A DNA stretch of 6,321 nucleotides. Origin: Nitrospirota bacterium. Its GTDB lineage: Bacteria; Nitrospirota; Thermodesulfovibrionia; Thermodesulfovibrionales; JdFR-85. The notes below the pieces were generated by a model, which saw nothing but the letters and a program-made list of their open reading frames with translations, was not told where the DNA came from and did no database searches. A program made the translations under genes and the position numbers. Positions within the stretch are counted from its first letter, which is position 1; the number at the start of each line of letters is the position of its first letter. The stretch covers positions 1 to 6,321 of the forward strand of contig QIJG01000276.1 in NCBI GenBank assembly GCA_003232715.1, in the 5' to 3' direction. Shown piece after piece: positions 5,606-6,321 of the stretch.

Positions 5606-6321
5606 CTACTGCGTGGTTACTCCTCTTCTCTTTTTCTCGAGGGCTATCATAACCAGGGCTATGGCAGCGGGTGTAATTCCCGGGATACGGCTTGCATCAC
5701 CGATATTTGAGGGTCTGACCTCTTCGAGTTTTCTCAGAACTTCACGGGAGAGTCCCGAGATCCGGTCAAATTTGAAGTCAGGCGGGATAGTACGCCCCTC
5801 GATACGCTTCATCCTCTCTACCATCTCTATCTGACGTTTAATGTACCCTTTATATTTTATCTCTGTTTCTATAAGTTTTTCCAGTTCTTTTTCAACTTCG
5901 TAAGGAGGAGGGCAGAGAGTCCTTAGAAAATCATACGAGACTTCAGGACGTTTCAGCAGCTGGAGTACGGGAGTTTTTTCAGTAATAGCAGTAGTCTTCA
6001 GGGAGTCAAGCAGGGGGTTTGCCTCTTTTGCACTGACCCTCAGGGAGTATATCCTCTTTAGTTCGGTCTCCAATATATCCTTTCTCCTGAGGAATCTCCT
6101 GTATTGTTTTTCACTAACAAGACCTGTCCTGAATCCCTTTTCCCGGAGCCTGAAGTCTGCATTGTCGTGTCTCAGCAGCAGCCTGTATTCCGCCCTCGAT
6201 GTAAACATTCTGTACGGCTCTGATGTTCCTTTTGTGACAAGGTCGTCAATCAATACCCCTATGTATGCCTCGTGCCTTTTAAGTACAAGGGGGGCTTCTG
6301 ATCTGAGCTTCAGTGCTGCAT
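5606..6321 (-). CDS. mnmG: tRNA U34 carboxymethylaminomethyl synthesis enzyme MnmG (GidA), C-terminal part
   Basis: The reading frame runs off the right edge. Complete codons start at 6319 and give the last 237 residues of a protein usually about 620-630 aa long. It enters at AALKLRSEAPLVLKRHEAYIG and continues through VLIDDLVTKGTSEPYRMFTSRAEYRLLLRHDNAD, the most conserved stretch of this region in the family. It ends with the typical C-terminal domain GLSREVLRKLEEVRPSNIG and ASRIPGITPAAIALV. The TTG at 6251-6253 is an internal leucine codon, not a start. MnmG is the FAD-binding partner of the GTPase MnmE; together they install the 5-(carboxymethyl)aminomethyl group on wobble uridine 34 of certain tRNAs. 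The C-terminal domain seen here is the part known to contact MnmE and tRNA. The FAD-binding N-terminal portion and the promoter lie outside the window. It is the upstream member of the mnmG - unknown gene - rsmG cluster. Confidence 0.97.
   Translation of the reverse strand, partial: AALKLRSEAPLVLKRHEAYIGVLIDDLVTKGTSEPYRMFTSRAEYRLLLRHDNADFRLREKGFRTGLVSEKQYRRFLRRKDILETELKRIYSLRVSAKEANPLLDSLKTTAITEKTPVLQLLKRPEVSYDFLRTLCPPPYEVEKELEKLIETEIKYKGYIKRQIEMVERMKRIEGRTIPPDFKFDRISGLSREVLRKLEEVRPSNIGDASRIPGITPAAIALVMIALEKKRRGVTTQ

Noticed and set aside
6251..6253. TTG as a possible start of a short mnmG product
   Set aside because: The frame continues upstream to the window edge with conserved MnmG sequence (HEAYIGV), so this is an internal Leu codon.

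Overview
The window looks like bacterial chromosome of moderate GC content, dense with housekeeping genes. No organism can be named from the sequence alone. The Bax-type glucosaminidase, the exported CE4 deacetylase and the general protein style suggest a Gram-negative-type bacterium such as a Nitrospirota or deltaproteobacterial lineage; this is a weak inference. I see no phage, transposon, integrase, tRNA or CRISPR signal.

Layout from left to right. (1) Bases 1 to about 80 are the 3' two thirds of a 5S rRNA on the plus strand, so an rRNA operon ends here. A strong hairpin with poly-A/poly-T flanks follows and can terminate transcription from both sides. (2) A minus-strand pair reads towards it: a Bax-family glucosaminidase (1191-2006) and a PgaB/IcaB-like polysaccharide deacetylase (197-1237). 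They overlap by 47 bp, and a good sigma70-type promoter lies upstream. Both proteins start with a hydrophobic N-terminus and should act on cell-envelope polysaccharide. (3) A complete trpB (2130-3296, plus strand) leaves divergently from the same 123-bp intergenic region. No other trp gene is in the window. (4) A minus-strand cluster mnmG (3' part) - unknown 501-aa helical protein - rsmG converges on trpB. MnmG modifies the tRNA wobble uridine and RsmG methylates 16S rRNA G527.

The most unusual part is the 501-codon gene between mnmG (gidA) and rsmG (gidB), two genes that are direct neighbours in many bacteria. It resembles an alpha-helical (HEAT/ARM-like) scaffold, carries a striking all-phenylalanine heptad segment and has no family I can name with confidence. 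A second point is rsmG itself, which has an eight-G run in its SAM-binding loop and a leucine where E. coli and B. subtilis RsmG have histidine. Nothing in the window proves a new multi-gene system; the unknown gene is the best candidate for something undescribed. No stretch longer than 300 bases lacks a gene.
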